Assembly (NCBI GenBank): GCA_904501935.1
Contig: CAJGDA010000007.1
Location: forward strand, 1-25,325
Direction of reading: 5' to 3'
Origin: an uncultured Methanobrevibacter sp.
Lineage (GTDB): Archaea > Methanobacteriota > Methanobacteria > Methanobacteriales > Methanobacteriaceae
DNA: 25,325 nucleotides
In this document: piece by piece, positions 1-8,238 of the stretch
Position numbering within the stretch: the stretch's first letter is position 1
Layout: every line of letters starts with the position of its first letter
Notes under the pieces: model-generated
What the model was told of the DNA's origin: nothing
Database searches by the model: none
Seen by the model: only the letters and a program-made list of their open reading frames with translations
Position numbers and translations under genes: made by a program

Positions 1-555
1 AAATGGGTCGGAGAATCTGAGAAAGGCGTAAGAGAAGTCTTTAGAAAAGCAAAACAAGCAGCGCCAACAGTAATCTTTTTCGATGAAATTGACGCAATAG
101 CCAGTGCACGCAGCGGAAGCGATACTGACAGTGGCGTTACCAAAAGAGTTGTAAACCAACTCTTGACTGAAATGGACGGTTTAGAAGAACTTGAAGATGT
201 TGCAATCATTGCAGCAACCAACAGGCCGGACATTTTGGATGCTGGACTTATGAGACCTGGAAGATTTGACAGACACATTCAAGTTAAAGAACCAGATGAA
301 GAAGCAAGACTTGCAATCTTTGAAGTCCATACCAAAGACATGCCCCTTGCGGACGATGTTAATCTTAAAAAATTAGCTAAAAACACCGAGGGGTATGTTG
401 GGGCTGACATTGAAGCTGTTTGCAGAGAAGCCGCAATGTTAACCTTAAGAGACAACCTCGAAGCTAGTGAAATCCCATACAAATACTTTAAAGATGCAAT
501 CGATAAAGTGAAGCCTGGAAATGACCAGGATGAACAGCTAGTTCAGTATATGTAA
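1..555 (+). CDS. Cdc48/VCP-type AAA ATPase, C-terminal part (5' truncated by window)
   Basis: This is the second AAA module (D2) of a Cdc48/p97/VAT-like unfoldase, which extracts and unfolds proteins using ATP in the cytoplasm. The reading frame is open from base 1, so the N-domain, D1 and the D2 Walker A are outside the window. Visible in order: the pore-loop region KWVGESEKGVREVF, Walker B (IFFDEIDAIA), sensor 1 (AATNRPD), the arginine-finger segment (MRPGRFDRHI), and the C-terminal small domain with GADIEAVCREAA. The protein ends LVQYM, with a tyrosine next to last, recalling the HbYX tail by which archaeal Cdc48 docks on the 20S proteasome, although the preceding residue is Gln rather than hydrophobic. 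A perfect hairpin with a T-run begins inside the stop codon. Another AAA protein (PAN-like) is less likely because of the D2-type linker and tail. Confidence 0.93.
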   Translation, partial: KWVGESEKGVREVFRKAKQAAPTVIFFDEIDAIASARSGSDTDSGVTKRVVNQLLTEMDGLEELEDVAIIAATNRPDILDAGLMRPGRFDRHIQVKEPDEEARLAIFEVHTKDMPLADDVNLKKLAKNTEGYVGADIEAVCREAAMLTLRDNLEASEIPYKYFKDAIDKVKPGNDQDEQLVQYM

Positions 556-583
556 GGAAGAAACACCACATTTCTTCCTTTTT
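554..583 (+). terminator. Hairpin terminator of the cdc48-like gene
   Basis: A perfect 10-bp inverted repeat, AAGGAAGAAA (554-563) and TTTCTTCCTT (571-580), with a 7-nt loop, runs into a T-rich stretch. The left arm starts within the stop codon. This is seen directly; its use in termination is inferred. Confidence 0.6.
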
Positions 584-621
584 CCTCCTATTTATTTTTA
601 AATTTAATTCCGACCATATAG

Positions 622-647
622 GGGAAAAATACGGACATTTTTCCCCC
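622..647. terminator. Hairpin between two convergent genes
   Basis: A perfect 10-bp inverted repeat, GGGGAAAAAT (622-631) and ATTTTTCCCC (638-647), with a 6-nt loop, lies between the converging cdc48-like gene and exonuclease gene. It could act in both directions, but neither side carries a long T-run immediately after the stem, so the role is uncertain. Confidence 0.45.
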
Positions 648-668
648 AACCTCTAAAATAAAAAATAC

Positions 669-1328
669 TTATTTTCTTGGTAAAATCTCTTCTTGAGGCA
701 ATAACCCCTTATTATGATAATATTGAGGCTTATATTCAATAAATGGAAATATTTTACCCTTTAAACCCCACTTAGGATTATATCCAAAAACATTTACATA
801 TTCCGCCAAATCATTGCGCTCATTTTTCAATGCTTTTGTAACTTCAAATAGTGCTTTTGTATCGTCAATAGCTCTGTGAAAATTGACTTTTTCAAGGTTA
901 TAATGTTCAACGGCATCAATCAATTTATGAGGATAGTCTTTACGATCTCTCAAGACAGTGTATGTATCTATCCATCCGACATTCTCAACAATATCGTCCG
1001 CTTCCAGAGGATAGTGTCTTTTTAACAAATAATAGATGAAAGATAAATCGAATTGTGCATTATGCGCAATCATTAATGTGTTTCCGGTTAATCTCTCCTT
1101 TAAGTCCTGGGCGACAATATGTTCATATACTCCCTTTTCCTTAAGCTTTTCATTGGTTATCCCTGTAATTTCAGTGATTTTCTGAGGCAGATAACCATCA
1201 TATTTAATGAACTTATCATATTCATCAATAATCTCGCCCTCATTGACTGTTACCATTGCCAATTCGATAATCTGACAAGTCAAAAAATTTAAACCTGTGG
1301 TTTCAGTATCAAAAAATATAATTTTTAT
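669..1328 (-). CDS. DnaQ-like DEDDh 3'-5' exonuclease, apparent AUA start
   Basis: A 219-residue DEDDh-family 3'-5' exonuclease (DNA polymerase III epsilon/RNase T fold), probably acting on DNA or RNA ends. All three motifs are present: ExoI DTETTG near residues 7-12, ExoII HNAQFD, and ExoIII HRAIDDT. The start matters. The first conventional codon in frame is the TTG at 1281-1283, which would delete ExoI. Homologous enzymes generally begin MK-I-x-F-D-T-E. Here the frame upstream of that TTG reads IKIIFFDTETTGLNF, with ATA at 1326-1328 exactly where ATG is expected, and GGAGG (1336-1340) seven bases before it. I therefore place the start at ATA. A G-to-A sequencing error or mutation is the alternative. 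The gene lies 14 bases after the stop of the marker-8 gene, so the two are probably co-transcribed. Confidence 0.85.
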   Translation of the reverse strand: MKIIFFDTETTGLNFLTCQIIELAMVTVNEGEIIDEYDKFIKYDGYLPQKITEITGITNEKLKEKGVYEHIVAQDLKERLTGNTLMIAHNAQFDLSFIYYLLKRHYPLEADDIVENVGWIDTYTVLRDRKDYPHKLIDAVEHYNLEKVNFHRAIDDTKALFEVTKALKNERNDLAEYVNVFGYNPKWGLKGKIFPFIEYKPQYYHNKGLLPQEEILPRK

Positions 1329-1335
1329 TTGAATT

Positions 1336-1340
1336 CCTCC
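1336..1340 (-). promoter_or_regulatory. Shine-Dalgarno GGAGG deciding the exonuclease start
   Basis: On the minus strand GGAGG sits two bases after the upstream gene's TAA and seven bases before the ATA codon at 1326-1328. It has no conventional start codon at a usable distance, so it supports initiation at ATA. Confidence 0.7.
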
Positions 1341-1342
1341 AA

Positions 1343-2197
1343 TTAGATTAGCTTGTGAGGTGAATCGCTTGTATCTCTAGGATAATCTGTAGTTGTCAAA
1401 GGCTTATTTATCTTTTCAAGGCGCACATCCAAGAACCTGCGGCCATCTTCACTAGCGCAGAAAATTGGTACTTTGACCCCATAATAATACGGTTTGATTT
1501 CATCCGCATATCCCCTAACTTCCTTTGAAGCACATGCTGTTACGATATCACCGTATTCAAATACCATCTCTGCCTCTTCACGGCTTATTCCAGTCGTATG
1601 GGCAACAAAAATATAAACATTGACGTCATCGTCTACCGGATATTCCCTAAGCTCCTTTATCATAGGTGAAGGTATGACTGTTATTGCAATGTCCTTATAT
1701 CCTTTTTCTATTGCAAGCTTTAGACCTTCCAATTGGTTCAACTCAGCAGTTTCAGGATATAAAACAATGCTGTCCTTTTCCTCCAAGTTTTTAATCACTT
1801 CAGGTATTGGTGTTGTGCTTATCAAACCTGATACTCTTCCTCCAACCCCTTGAACTACTCGAGGATTGGTCATCAAAACTGTTCCTGCACCGTCACATAC
1901 GCCCACAACACAGTCGATGTTTCCCTTTTCCATGTTTGTTTTCAAGATTTCTGAAATCCCTACAGTTACCAAATCATCCATTTCAATGACCCTGTCGGGA
2001 GTGCACATTCCAAAATCCTGGATTCTGAAATTAATGTTTTTGCGAATGAATTCCTCATTTAACTCGTCTACCTTATGCATCACATGAAACATTGGGCAAT
2101 ATTTCATCTCTGAAGATCCAACTTCAGTAATTTCACCGTTTTCAATTACAACCTTCACTTTGCCTAATGTTTCTATTACATGTCTGTCTTCAACCAT
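1343..2197 (-). CDS. Methanogenesis marker protein 8 (DUF2099 family)
   Basis: A 284-residue protein matching the DUF2099/methanogenesis marker 8 family, found almost only in methanogens and related archaea. Its biochemical role is not settled; the family was defined by co-occurrence with methyl-coenzyme M reductase. Recognisable family segments include the N-terminal pattern VIETLGKVKVVIENGEI, the YCPMFH motif, FRIQDFGMCTPDRVI, a glycine-rich VCDGAGTVLMTNPRVVQG, and ISTTPIPEVI. Several cysteines (in YCPMF, GMCTP, VCDGAG, TACAS) could bind metal or cofactor; this is inference. No signal peptide or membrane segment, so cytosolic. The start is ATG with GGTGGT three bases upstream. It is divergent from thiC across about 135 bases and leads the exonuclease gene. 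Confidence 0.88.
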   Translation of the reverse strand: MVEDRHVIETLGKVKVVIENGEITEVGSSEMKYCPMFHVMHKVDELNEEFIRKNINFRIQDFGMCTPDRVIEMDDLVTVGISEILKTNMEKGNIDCVVGVCDGAGTVLMTNPRVVQGVGGRVSGLISTTPIPEVIKNLEEKDSIVLYPETAELNQLEGLKLAIEKGYKDIAITVIPSPMIKELREYPVDDDVNVYIFVAHTTGISREEAEMVFEYGDIVTACASKEVRGYADEIKPYYYGVKVPIFCASEDGRRFLDVRLEKINKPLTTTDYPRDTSDSPHKLI

Positions 2198-2229
2198 ATA
2201 ACCACCGTTGAATAATATTATTGAAATAA

Positions 2230-2237
2230 CCTATAAA
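2230..2237 (-). promoter_or_regulatory. Possible TATA box for the marker-8 gene
   Basis: On the minus strand an A/T-rich run precedes TTTATAGG, about 33 bases before the ATG. The implied leader is very short (roughly 10 bases). By-eye call only. Confidence 0.3.
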
Positions 2238-2277
2238 AAATTTATCGTAAACTAATCATTACCCCCATTGAAAAAAT

Positions 2278-2286
2278 TCTATATAC
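2278..2286 (+). promoter_or_regulatory. Possible TATA box for thiC-lig
   Basis: The A-rich stretch at 2270-2277 (possible BRE) followed by TTCTATATAC-like sequence resembles an archaeal promoter. A start about 25 bases downstream would give a leader of about 25 bases to the TTG start. I see no TPP (THI-box) riboswitch in this short leader. Confidence 0.4.
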
Positions 2287-2332
2287 TTGAATGAATAGAG
2301 TTTATAATGATTAGTCAATACGAGGGATTAAC

Positions 2333-3607
2333 TTGACTCAGAAAAGTGAAGCTCAAAAAGGCAACATCACCCCTGAAATGGAATATGTTGCAAAAGCAGA
2401 AAATATAGACGTAAACAAATTAGCTAAATTAATAGATATTGGAAAAGTAGTAATTCCAAAAAACATAAATGGACACTCCAACCCGTGCGGAATTGGAGAA
2501 GGCCTAAAAACAAAAGTTAATGCAAACATCGGTTCATCATCCAAAATTGATGACATTGCCTTGGAAATTGATAAAGCTAAATTGGCACAAGAATACGGTG
2601 CTGACGCATTGATGGATCTGTCAACAGGTTCTGATTTGAAGTTATTCAGGAAAAAAATCATGGATGCAGTGGATTTGTGTATAGGCACTGTTCCCATTTA
2701 TGAATCTGGCGTCGTGACACTCAATAAAAACAGGGAAATCATTGATATGGACCCTGACGACATCTTCAAAGCCATTGAAAATCAAGCCAAAGAAGGAGTG
2801 GACTTCATGACACTCCACTGCGGAATCACAAAAGACCTAGTCCAAAAATTAAAAGCTGCAAACAGGATGATGGGAATTGTAAGCCGTGGCGGAACATTCA
2901 TAGCTTCTTGGATTAGTCACAATGACCTGGAAAACCCATTATATGAAAATTACGATTATCTATTGGAATTGGCCTATGAGTACGACATTACCTTATCCCT
3001 AGGTGACGGACTTAGACCTGGCTGTCTAGCTGATGCAAGCGATATCCCTCAAATTCAAGAGCTTGTAACCCTTGGCGGACTTGTCAAAAGAGCTCAGGAT
3101 GCCAATGTGCAAGTGATGGTTGAAGGGCCGGGACACATGCCTTTAAACCAGATTAAAGCAAATATGGAAATTCAAAAAACAATTTGTCATGGAGCTCCGT
3201 TTTACGTTTTAGGACCTCTCGTAACTGATATTGCACCGGGATATGACCACATTACCGGAGCAATCGGAGGAGCCATTGCCGCTACAGCTGGAGCCAGTTT
3301 CTTATGTTATGTGACACCTGCCGAACATTTGTCATTGCCTAGCCTGGAAGATGTTAAAGAAGGAGTTGTCGCTTCTAAAATCGCTGCTGAAGCGGCTGAT
3401 GTTGCTAAAGGATTACCTCAGGCATGGGACAGAGAACTTGCAATGGCAAAAGCCAGAAGAGAATTTGACTGGGATGCCCAATTTGACCTTGCACTAGACA
3501 AATCCAAGCCTAGAAAATATCGTGACAAATGTAAACTTGACGATGATGAAATGTGTGCGATGTGTGGAGAATATTGCGCTGTAAAAATAGCCAAAGGTGA
3601 ATTTTAA
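2333..3607 (+). CDS. thiC: Phosphomethylpyrimidine synthase ThiC
   Basis: ThiC is a radical SAM enzyme that converts aminoimidazole ribotide into HMP phosphate, the pyrimidine half of thiamine. The 424-residue protein has the family's core (GADALMDLSTG, VPIYES, MTLHCGIT, SRGGTFIASW, LGDGLRPGCLADA, EGPGHMPLNQI, YVLGPLVTDIAPGYDH) and lacks the N-terminal extension of many bacterial ThiCs. The C-terminal cluster-binding cysteines are C408, C411 and C415, giving CX2CX3C; the classic bacterial spacing is CX2CX4C. The start is TTG (2333) with GAGGG at 2322-2326, six bases upstream. Its TAA shares its last A with the ATG of the ligase gene, so translation is probably coupled. Confidence 0.96.
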   Translation: MTQKSEAQKGNITPEMEYVAKAENIDVNKLAKLIDIGKVVIPKNINGHSNPCGIGEGLKTKVNANIGSSSKIDDIALEIDKAKLAQEYGADALMDLSTGSDLKLFRKKIMDAVDLCIGTVPIYESGVVTLNKNREIIDMDPDDIFKAIENQAKEGVDFMTLHCGITKDLVQKLKAANRMMGIVSRGGTFIASWISHNDLENPLYENYDYLLELAYEYDITLSLGDGLRPGCLADASDIPQIQELVTLGGLVKRAQDANVQVMVEGPGHMPLNQIKANMEIQKTICHGAPFYVLGPLVTDIAPGYDHITGAIGGAIAATAGASFLCYVTPAEHLSLPSLEDVKEGVVASKIAAEAADVAKGLPQAWDRELAMAKARREFDWDAQFDLALDKSKPRKYRDKCKLDDDEMCAMCGEYCAVKIAKGEF

Positions 3608-5265
3608 TGAAATATCAGGAATTGGTAGACGTTTACTCCGCACTTGAAGCAACCACCAAAAGACTTGAAAAAACCGAAATAATAGCCGAATACTTGAAAA
3701 AATTAGATTCAGACACCATTGAAAAAGTAGGTTTGTTAATTTTAGGGGTCGTATTTCCAGCTTGGAGTTCAGAAGAAATTGGAATTGGTGGCAAACTCGT
3801 AGAAAGAGCAGTTGCTGAAGCTGTAGGAACCACACAGGCCGCAGTGGAAGATGCTGTTCGCGATGAAGGAGACATTGGTCTTGCCTGCATTAAATTATAT
3901 GCCAAAAAATCCCAAATGACATTTTTCTCACAACCTTTGACAATCGACTTTGTTTTCAATAGCTTACGAAAGCTATCCACAATAAGCGGTTCAAGATCCA
4001 CTAATCGTAAAATTGCAATAATTTTGGAATTGTTAAGCCAAGCAAGTGCAACTGAAGCCAAATATTTGACCCGTACGATTACCGAAGAGCTAAGAATCGG
4101 AGTGGGTGATGGAGTGGTCAGAGATGCAATAGCTCAGGCTTTTGAAATTGATAAAAAAGTGGTTGAAAGAGCCCAGATGCTTACTAATGACTTTTCAGTG
4201 GTTGCAAGAACTGCCAAGGAGCAAGGAGCAGCAGGTCTTGAAAAACTTAATCTAACCCCTGGAACTCCAGTAAAACCAATGCTTGCACAACTTGCACCTC
4301 CGTTAGATGAAATCATACCTGAAATGGGAGAGGCAATTTGTGAAACCAAATACGACGGCATTCGATTGCAGGTTCACAGAAACGGACCTGAAATCAAAAT
4401 ATTCACACGCAGACTTGAAAACATTACAAATGCACTGCCCGAAATTGTCGAACTGTTCGATGAATATCTGCCCCATGAAGACTACATTGTTGAAGGGGAA
4501 GTAATAGCTACAAGGGATGGCAAACCTCTGCCTTTCCAAAATGTCCTGCATCGTGTTAGAAGAAAGTATGATGTAGAAAAAGCTATGGAAAATGTTCCAT
4601 TAAAATTATACTTATTTGATGTATTGTATTACAAAGTTCCAATGATTGATGAACCTCTAAAAACAAGAAGGAATACATTGGAAAACATTGTAGATACATC
4701 AGTCGATGAAATGAATTTGAGTACAATGATTGTCGGAACTCCAGACAATCTCAATGAAATTCAAGAACTGTTTGAAACCTCCATTGAAGGAGGGCATGAA
4801 GGAATCATGATTAAAGACTCAAACGAACCATATATTCCTGGTCTCAGAGGCAAAAAAATGCTCAAATATAAAGCAGAACCTGAAACCCTGGATATGGTCG
4901 TTATCGGAGGCACCTATGGAATAGGCAAGCGTGGAGATTTCGTTGGCTCATACCTGGTTGCCCTTAGAGATGAAAATGATGACTTCAAAAGCGTTGCCTA
5001 TGCAGCAACAGGCCTTGACGATGCAACTTTAGAATACTTAACCGCTAAAATGAAGGAACTGGAGATTTCAACCAAAGGCCGTGACATAAAAGTTGAGCCG
5101 AAAATAGTTCTGGAAATTGCATTTTCCGAAATCGTTGAATCACCTGAGTATGAAACAGGTTACTCCTTAAGATTCCCTGTCGTTAAAAATATAAGAAAGG
5201 ATAAAAGTCCAATGGATGCGGACACCGTTGAAAGATTGCTTTCAATGTACAACACAGGAAATTAA
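3607..5265 (+). CDS. lig: ATP-dependent DNA ligase
   Basis: Replicative-type archaeal DNA ligase (552 residues, usual length) that seals nicks by forming a lysyl-AMP intermediate. Domains in order: helical DNA-binding domain (about 1-215), adenylation domain (about 220-430) and C-terminal OB domain (about 435-550). The nucleotidyl lysine is K248 in motif I, ETKYDGIRLQ. Further motifs are EGEVIA (motif III region), LFDVLYY, EGIMIKD (motif IV) and LKYKAEPETLDMVVIGG (motif V). The ATG overlaps the thiC stop by one base. A thiamine gene followed by a ligase gene has no obvious functional link and is probably just a compact transcription unit. Confidence 0.97.
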   Translation: MKYQELVDVYSALEATTKRLEKTEIIAEYLKKLDSDTIEKVGLLILGVVFPAWSSEEIGIGGKLVERAVAEAVGTTQAAVEDAVRDEGDIGLACIKLYAKKSQMTFFSQPLTIDFVFNSLRKLSTISGSRSTNRKIAIILELLSQASATEAKYLTRTITEELRIGVGDGVVRDAIAQAFEIDKKVVERAQMLTNDFSVVARTAKEQGAAGLEKLNLTPGTPVKPMLAQLAPPLDEIIPEMGEAICETKYDGIRLQVHRNGPEIKIFTRRLENITNALPEIVELFDEYLPHEDYIVEGEVIATRDGKPLPFQNVLHRVRRKYDVEKAMENVPLKLYLFDVLYYKVPMIDEPLKTRRNTLENIVDTSVDEMNLSTMIVGTPDNLNEIQELFETSIEGGHEGIMIKDSNEPYIPGLRGKKMLKYKAEPETLDMVVIGGTYGIGKRGDFVGSYLVALRDENDDFKSVAYAATGLDDATLEYLTAKMKELEISTKGRDIKVEPKIVLEIAFSEIVESPEYETGYSLRFPVVKNIRKDKSPMDADTVERLLSMYNTGN

Positions 5266-5343
5266 GAATTATTTACATGCAAATCGTTCATTTTTAAGTT
5301 TTTGGAGTATACTAAATGAAGCATATATGGTTAATGCCTTAAA

Positions 5344-5982
5344 TTAATTTTCAGGCAATTTCTTAACATTATTGATAACTGTTCTTGTAATCGGATAAAC
5401 GATGATTTCATAAATTGTTTTGAACAATGCTTGAACTATAATCATTGCCAATAGCGCTTCAATAGGCATTGTTCCGAAAAACCCAATGAAGATAAATATG
5501 ATTGCATCCAACCCTTCACCAAAAAGTGTTGATGCGATGCATCTGAAAAACAGCTTTTCCTCATCCCATCTTTTAAGATAGGTCATCAACCTTGCATTGA
5601 CAAGTGATCCTACCAAATATGCTGCAAAACTGGCTATCAGCAATCTGAAAGTACTGCCTAAAACTATTGCAAAAGCTTGCGAATTTTCAAAAAACGCCGG
5701 TGCCGGAAGCCAAATTGTTATGGTGTAGCAAATTACAGCTACAAGATTCATGAAAAATCCGAGCAAAATCACATTTCTGGCCTTTTCATAGCCGTAAACC
5801 TCCGCCAAAACATCATTTACAATGTAGATTATCGGAAAGATTATTACACCACATGGCAGGATAAATGAGAAAAAGTCAAATGTTTTGCCTGCAATAATGT
5901 TTGAAACAATCAAACACGCAGTGAAAACTCCTGTCAAAATAGCATACAATTCTGTTTTAGTCAAATTTTCAAACATAATCAT
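5344..5982 (-). CDS. Queuosine-precursor transporter, VUT/YhhQ family
   Basis: A 212-residue integral membrane protein of the VUT (DUF165, YhhQ) family with about six hydrophobic segments. Family marks include TACLIVSNIIAGKTF near the N-terminus, PCGVIIFPIIYIVNDVLAEVYGYEKAR, and a late segment with GEGLDAIIFIFIGFFG. Bacterial YhhQ imports preQ0/preQ1 for queuosine. Archaea use preQ0 for archaeosine in tRNA, so import of preQ0 is a reasonable inference, not shown here. Two ATGs lie six bases apart (5982 and 5976) and neither has a clear Shine-Dalgarno, so the start could be either. It is divergent from the OB-fold gene across 80 bases and convergent with lig. Confidence 0.88.
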   Translation of the reverse strand: MIMFENLTKTELYAILTGVFTACLIVSNIIAGKTFDFFSFILPCGVIIFPIIYIVNDVLAEVYGYEKARNVILLGFFMNLVAVICYTITIWLPAPAFFENSQAFAIVLGSTFRLLIASFAAYLVGSLVNARLMTYLKRWDEEKLFFRCIASTLFGEGLDAIIFIFIGFFGTMPIEALLAMIIVQALFKTIYEIIVYPITRTVINNVKKLPEN

Positions 5983-6062
5983 ATTATATTTCTAATATTA
6001 AATAAATTTTACAAGGCAAAATCCTATCACCTATTTCTACCTTGAAAAATAATTAAAAAACC

Positions 6063-6461
6063 ATGGAAATTACAGACGATAAACTATTAAGGATAGCTTT
6101 GATAACTTCTCTTATTGGAATAATCGGGCTGATTGCCTTTACCCCCTCAGTTGAAGTTAAGAAAGTTGACATAAAAGACATTTCAAGAGCCATGATTGAT
6201 GAAAAGGTATGTGTAGATGGCGTAATAACCGATATCAGCCAGTCCAGTTCAAAGACAAATTACTTTTTAACGATTAACGATGGCGAAAGCCAGATTACAC
6301 TGATAGTCTTTGAAAAGCAGGTGGCTGAAATTCAATCGAGAAACATGGATATTGAAAGCTTTAAAAATAGAAAGGTTGAAGTTGTAGGAACAATTACTGA
6401 ATACAAATCTGCATTGGAGTTGATTTTATCGAGTGGAGATAGTTTGCGAACGATAAACTAA
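6063..6461 (+). CDS. Membrane-anchored OB-fold protein
   Basis: A 132-residue protein. Residues about 8-27 form a hydrophobic segment (LRIALITSLIGIIGLIAF), suggesting a signal anchor. From about residue 45 the pattern VCVDGVITDISQS, FLTINDGESQITLIVF and VEVVGTITEYKSALELIL fits a single OB fold of the tRNA_anti-codon type seen in nucleic-acid-binding proteins. With an N-terminal anchor the OB fold is probably outside the cytoplasm, which would argue against a role on chromosomal DNA; the topology is inferred. No Shine-Dalgarno precedes the ATG, so the mRNA may be leaderless. The function is unknown. Confidence 0.8.
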   Translation: MEITDDKLLRIALITSLIGIIGLIAFTPSVEVKKVDIKDISRAMIDEKVCVDGVITDISQSSSKTNYFLTINDGESQITLIVFEKQVAEIQSRNMDIESFKNRKVEVVGTITEYKSALELILSSGDSLRTIN

Positions 6462-6523
6462 CAATATCTATTTATTTAAAAAAATTCAAAAATACATATA
6501 TTAACATTATAGGAATTTTGATT

Positions 6524-7888
6524 ATGTCTGACAAAAAGAGATTATTTGGAACTTTTGGAGTTAGAAGAACAGCGAACGATGTTTTAACTCCTGAATTCGC
6601 ATCAAGGCTTGCGGCCTGTTACGGTTCACAAATTCAGGGAACCGTAGCTGTTGGTGGCGATACAAGGACATCCACACCAATGCTAAAAGAAGCTGTGAAA
6701 GCAGGCCTTTTATCTTCAGGATGTGATGTTGTGGATTTGGGAATTCTTCCAACACCAGGTGTTCAATATGCTGTTCGCAAGTATTATGATGGCGGAGTAA
6801 TGATTACTGCTTCACACAATCCTCCAAAATATAATGGGCTTAAGTTTTTAGATGAATATGGTATTGGAATACCTGATGAGATGGATATTGCAATCGAAAA
6901 GCTGTACTTTGATGAAGAGCCTATAAGAGTGCCTTTCTCTGAAATCGGCCAAATTTACCACAATGACAAAATCATTGAAGAATATGTCGATGAAGCAATC
7001 TCCAAAGTTGATGCTGATGCAATCCGAAAAGCCAATTTGAAAGTGGTTGTTGATTGCGGAAGCGGAGCAGGCTGTTTTACAGCACCATACCTAATTCAAA
7101 AGCTTGGCTGTAATGTAACCACACTTAACTGTCAACCAGATGGATTTTTCCCAGGCCGTGACCCTGAACCAATCGAAGAAAACTTGCAGGAGCTAATAAG
7201 TGTCGTGAAAGAATTAAACGCAGATATTGGCCTTGCACATGACGGTGATGCAGACAGAACCATATGTATTGACGAGAAGGGAAACTTTGTTTTAGGAGAT
7301 AAGACCTTCACACTTGTTGAAAAGCAAATGCTTAAGGAAAACAATGGCGGAACCATCGTCACAACAGTTGCAACTTCCCAGGCCATTTATGATGTTGCAG
7401 AGGAATTCAACGGCGAAGTAATAGCTACAGCTGTTGGAGATTTGCTTGTGGCCCGTAAACTCAAAGATGAAGATGGATTATTCGGCGGTGAAGAAAACGG
7501 CGGTTTGATTTTCCCTGACTTTGTTTATGGAAGGGATGCCGTGATGACCGTTGCAAAAATATTGGAAATCATTGCAAAAGAGAAAAAGACACTCTCCGAG
7601 CTGGTCAGCGAACTTCCTGTCTATTATGCCAAAAAGATGAAAATCGAATGCCCTGACGATCAAAAAGAATTTGTCATGTCCAGCATTGCACAAGAAATAA
7701 AGGAAACTACCGATTTTGAGCTTGACTTGACAGACGGTGTTAAAATCCTGAAGGATGACGGATGGGTCATCATCAGACCGTCCGGAACCGAACCGATTTT
7801 CAGATGCTTTGCCGAGTCTGATTCCCAAGAGAAAGCCGATGAAATGACCGAGTGGGGAATCAGCTTAATCAAAAAATATAAAAAATAA
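6524..7888 (+). CDS. Alpha-D-phosphohexomutase (phosphomannomutase/phosphoglucosamine mutase type)
   Basis: A 454-residue phosphohexomutase that moves phosphate between C6 and C1 of a hexose phosphate through a phosphoserine. Landmarks: RLFGTFGVRR at the start, catalytic S97 in MITASHNPPKYNG, metal loop AHDGDADR, sugar-binding loop GGEENGG, and phosphate-binding RPSGTEP. The GGEENGG loop differs from the GGEPSGT loop of the second mutase at 19820-21157, so the two probably prefer different sugars. This copy looks more like the MJ0399 (phosphomannomutase) group, from memory. Start: ATG at 6524 with AGGA nine bases upstream; a TTG at 6518 is too close to that site. The gene converges on the adhesin gene across a long AT-rich gap. 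Confidence 0.9.
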   Translation: MSDKKRLFGTFGVRRTANDVLTPEFASRLAACYGSQIQGTVAVGGDTRTSTPMLKEAVKAGLLSSGCDVVDLGILPTPGVQYAVRKYYDGGVMITASHNPPKYNGLKFLDEYGIGIPDEMDIAIEKLYFDEEPIRVPFSEIGQIYHNDKIIEEYVDEAISKVDADAIRKANLKVVVDCGSGAGCFTAPYLIQKLGCNVTTLNCQPDGFFPGRDPEPIEENLQELISVVKELNADIGLAHDGDADRTICIDEKGNFVLGDKTFTLVEKQMLKENNGGTIVTTVATSQAIYDVAEEFNGEVIATAVGDLLVARKLKDEDGLFGGEENGGLIFPDFVYGRDAVMTVAKILEIIAKEKKTLSELVSELPVYYAKKMKIECPDDQKEFVMSSIAQEIKETTDFELDLTDGVKILKDDGWVIIRPSGTEPIFRCFAESDSQEKADEMTEWGISLIKKYKK

Positions 7889-7912
7889 ATCAAGTGAAAA
7901 TTTCATTGGGAT

Positions 7913-8238
7913 TGTCCGGAAATAGTTGATTTTAATTAATGCTAACTTATTAATAGGACAATACTCAAAATATACTTGATTCAATGTGAATTTTAAAAAT
8001 TCACTAAATTATTTTTTATTTAATTAAACAGCATTTTTAACCAATATTATTAAATTTATCAAACGGATAGTGAATTATTTAATTTTTAATTATTCAAAAC
8101 ACTAGTTTTCGTAAGATTTAATGTAGTCAAATTTTAAACAAAATTTTTCTCAAAAAAAATCCGCAACCCTATCAGCAATATAGAGTTATTTGAAATTTTA
8201 GCTAAAATAAAAAAATTTTAAAATGATATTTCCGGACA
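7913..8238. repeat. 12-bp inverted repeat pair flanking about 300 bases
   Basis: TGTCCGGAAATA at 7913-7924 and its exact reverse complement at 8227-8238. Flanking bases are partly matched as well. GC-rich CCGGA cores stand out in this AT-rich gap. No transposase lies between the arms. Confidence 0.5.
7986..8004. repeat. Near-perfect palindrome
   Basis: GTGAATTTTAAAAATTCAC: 9-bp arms around a single central base. It could be a terminator stem for the upstream mutase transcript or a protein site; no further support. Confidence 0.4.

Noticed and set aside
2287..2332. TPP riboswitch upstream of thiC
   Set aside because: The leader is too short and has no CTGAGA-type or ACCTGA-type core.
3633..4061. 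Minus-strand reading frame within the ligase gene
   Set aside because: Antisense shadow of a clear ligase; no family resemblance.
6012..6044. Stem CAAGG/CCTTG in the leader of the VUT/YhhQ transporter gene, possibly a preQ1/preQ0 riboswitch
   Set aside because: Only a 5-bp stem with a long loop; it lacks the conserved preQ1-I/II/III core and A-rich tail, and I know of no such riboswitch in archaea.
7911..7962. ATTGTCC...GGACAAT arms as terminator of the first mutase gene
   Set aside because: A 38-base loop and no T-run after the right arm; weak compared with the other hairpins here.
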